From assembly GCA_019279435.1 (NCBI GenBank), contig JAAALK010000286.1, forward strand, positions 17,937,931 through 18,001,930: 64,000 bases of DNA, written 5' to 3'. This document shows, in pieces, positions 63,108 through 64,000 of this stretch. The stretch comes from Zizania palustris (lineage: Eukaryota; Streptophyta; Magnoliopsida; Poales; Poaceae). Every line of letters begins with the position of its first letter. Positions within the stretch are counted from its first letter, which is position 1. The translations under genes were made by a program, and so were the position numbers. Under the pieces are notes generated by a model. It was not told the origin of the DNA. It made no database searches and worked only from the letters and a program-made list of their open reading frames with translations.

Positions 63108-64000
63108 ATGAGTGCATTGACAACCAAATCCAAGTTCAAGAAAATGTAAAAATTTTCAGCTCACAAGTGACCATAAAAACTCAGAAAAGAGCCAAACATG
63201 TCACTTGATAAAAGAATTTTCCTCCCCCTTTTCTCACAAGAGTGAAAAGCCCCTTTGGCAATAACAACTCCCCCTGAGTGAACCTTCTCCCCCTTTATGT
63301 CAAATTTTCTCCCCCTTGGAAATTTTACCCCTTGCGGCAGAGAACAAAGCAAGTCTCTTCGGAATTTCTCCCCCTTTGGCAATGCAAGCATCAAGGAGCA
63401 TGTAAAAGATGCAAGGCTTCGAAATGAGTAGAATTGCAAAGACATATGAAGCAAAAATATGCCAACAATAACACCAATGATCATGGGCTCAGCTCAAATT
63501 AATATTCTCTAAAAGCATGATGAAGCATGTGATTTGATCATTTTTTGAAATAAAAGCATCACCACATAGTCAAGGAAACTAGACAAGTAAGAGCAAGGAC
63601 TGCGCAAAGCTAGTCAATTTCAACTCTAGACAGACAAGTCCAGTTCAAATGGAGCTTGAAAAGCAAACTTGATAATCAATAAATTTTGTTGTTCTTTTCT
63701 TAGTGCCAGGGGTTATTTGTTTGTCCACCTTATACTTTCCAATCCGGCCAAGCCTAGGCATGAAAGCCATAAAAACCTTAAGGCATAGATTTTGGCATAC
63801 ACTACGCTATTCCAGTTCAGACCAATGTGCAATGGTAAGCAGTCTAGAATAGGGTAGTGCGACAAACAAACCCACCTGGATCTTTTAACTTAAAGCAGGC
63901 AAATCATGGAATTTTTGATTTTAACTAAGTGAACCAATCGTTTGGTACTTTATGTATATCCATGAAAATTGAGAACAATTTTTCAAGTTGCAATTTTTAG
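63108..64000 (-). other. Cop-5 3' UTR with polypurine cluster and conserved block
   Basis: At least five further CTCCCCCT tracts (minus strand AGGGGGAG) lie between 63,220 and 63,380. The conserved noncoding block is at 63706-63886. A single minus-strand open frame over the polypurine cluster is not supported by any domain. No gene seen before the window ends. Confidence 0.78.

Larger units (their letters stand above)
61103..64000 (-). mobile_element. Cop-5: Ty1/copia element, 3' end only
   Basis: A minus-strand element seen from its 3' LTR (61103-63095) through the polypurine tract (63096-63107) into the 3' UTR (to 64000). LTR ends TGAGAAACC and GGTCCAACA (minus strand), the U5 motif and the 3'-UTR block tie it to Cop-1 to Cop-4. 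Pol and the 5' half are beyond the window. Confidence 0.88.

Overview
The window is a stack of nested plant transposable elements. I found no host gene, rRNA or tRNA in it. The mix points to a grass with a large, repeat-rich genome: SIRE/Maximus-like copia elements with TGGTATCAGAGC primer sites, a chromovirus (Tekay/Del-like) gypsy element with 3.4-kb LTRs, Tat-lineage gypsy elements with a second RNase H, a CACTA remnant and a TAA-flanked MITE. The species cannot be fixed from the sequence alone. Element names (Cop-1 to Cop-5, Gyp-1 to Gyp-3) are local labels.

Layout: (1) 1-46 is the tip of another gypsy-type LTR. (2) Cop-1 is a minus-strand copia element with gag but no pol (47-1327 and 12821-14100). 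It is split by Gyp-1 (1328-12815, minus, TSD ATCAT). (3) A roughly 3.07-kb copia LTR (14101-15627 plus 36388-37928) is both the 5' LTR of Cop-1 and the 3' LTR of Cop-4 (37929-43470, minus), so the two form a tandem sharing one LTR. (4) That shared LTR is split by Cop-2 (15628-36382, plus, TSD ACATA). Cop-2 is split in its reverse transcriptase/RNase H region by the younger Cop-3 (22374-32749, plus, TSD ACAGA), whose pol is intact. (5) Cop-4 gag is cut by Gyp-2 (43471-48271, plus, Tat type). Gyp-2 is followed by a CACTA transposase remnant (48272 to about 50040) carrying a 561-bp MITE. (6) Gyp-3 (50121-61102, plus, Tat type) follows and carries an antisense, intron-containing gene between pol and its 3' LTR. 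(7) Gyp-3's 3' LTR is cut by Cop-5 (61103 to past 64000, minus), of which only the 3' LTR and 3' UTR are in the window.

Relative order of insertion, from the nesting: the Cop-4/Cop-1 tandem is oldest. Gyp-1, Cop-2 and Gyp-2 came later, and Cop-3, the CACTA/MITE, Gyp-3 and Cop-5 sit inside those. Cop-1, Cop-2, Cop-4, Gyp-2 and Gyp-3 are all coding-dead, and in the copies I could compare many stops look like C-to-T changes at CAG and CGA codons. Cop-3 has a complete 1,103-codon pol, but its gag has lost its ATG and carries a frameshift. Gyp-1 has a long open gag-pol cut off inside integrase.

The items most worth a second look are: the antisense four-exon gene of Gyp-3 with its own TATA box; a roughly 185-bp noncoding block conserved in the 3' UTRs of four different copia elements; the pol frame lying -1 to gag in both Cop-2 and Cop-3; the 15-bp tandem array in the transcribed leader of Cop-3; and the shared-LTR Cop-4/Cop-1 tandem with its pol-less partner.
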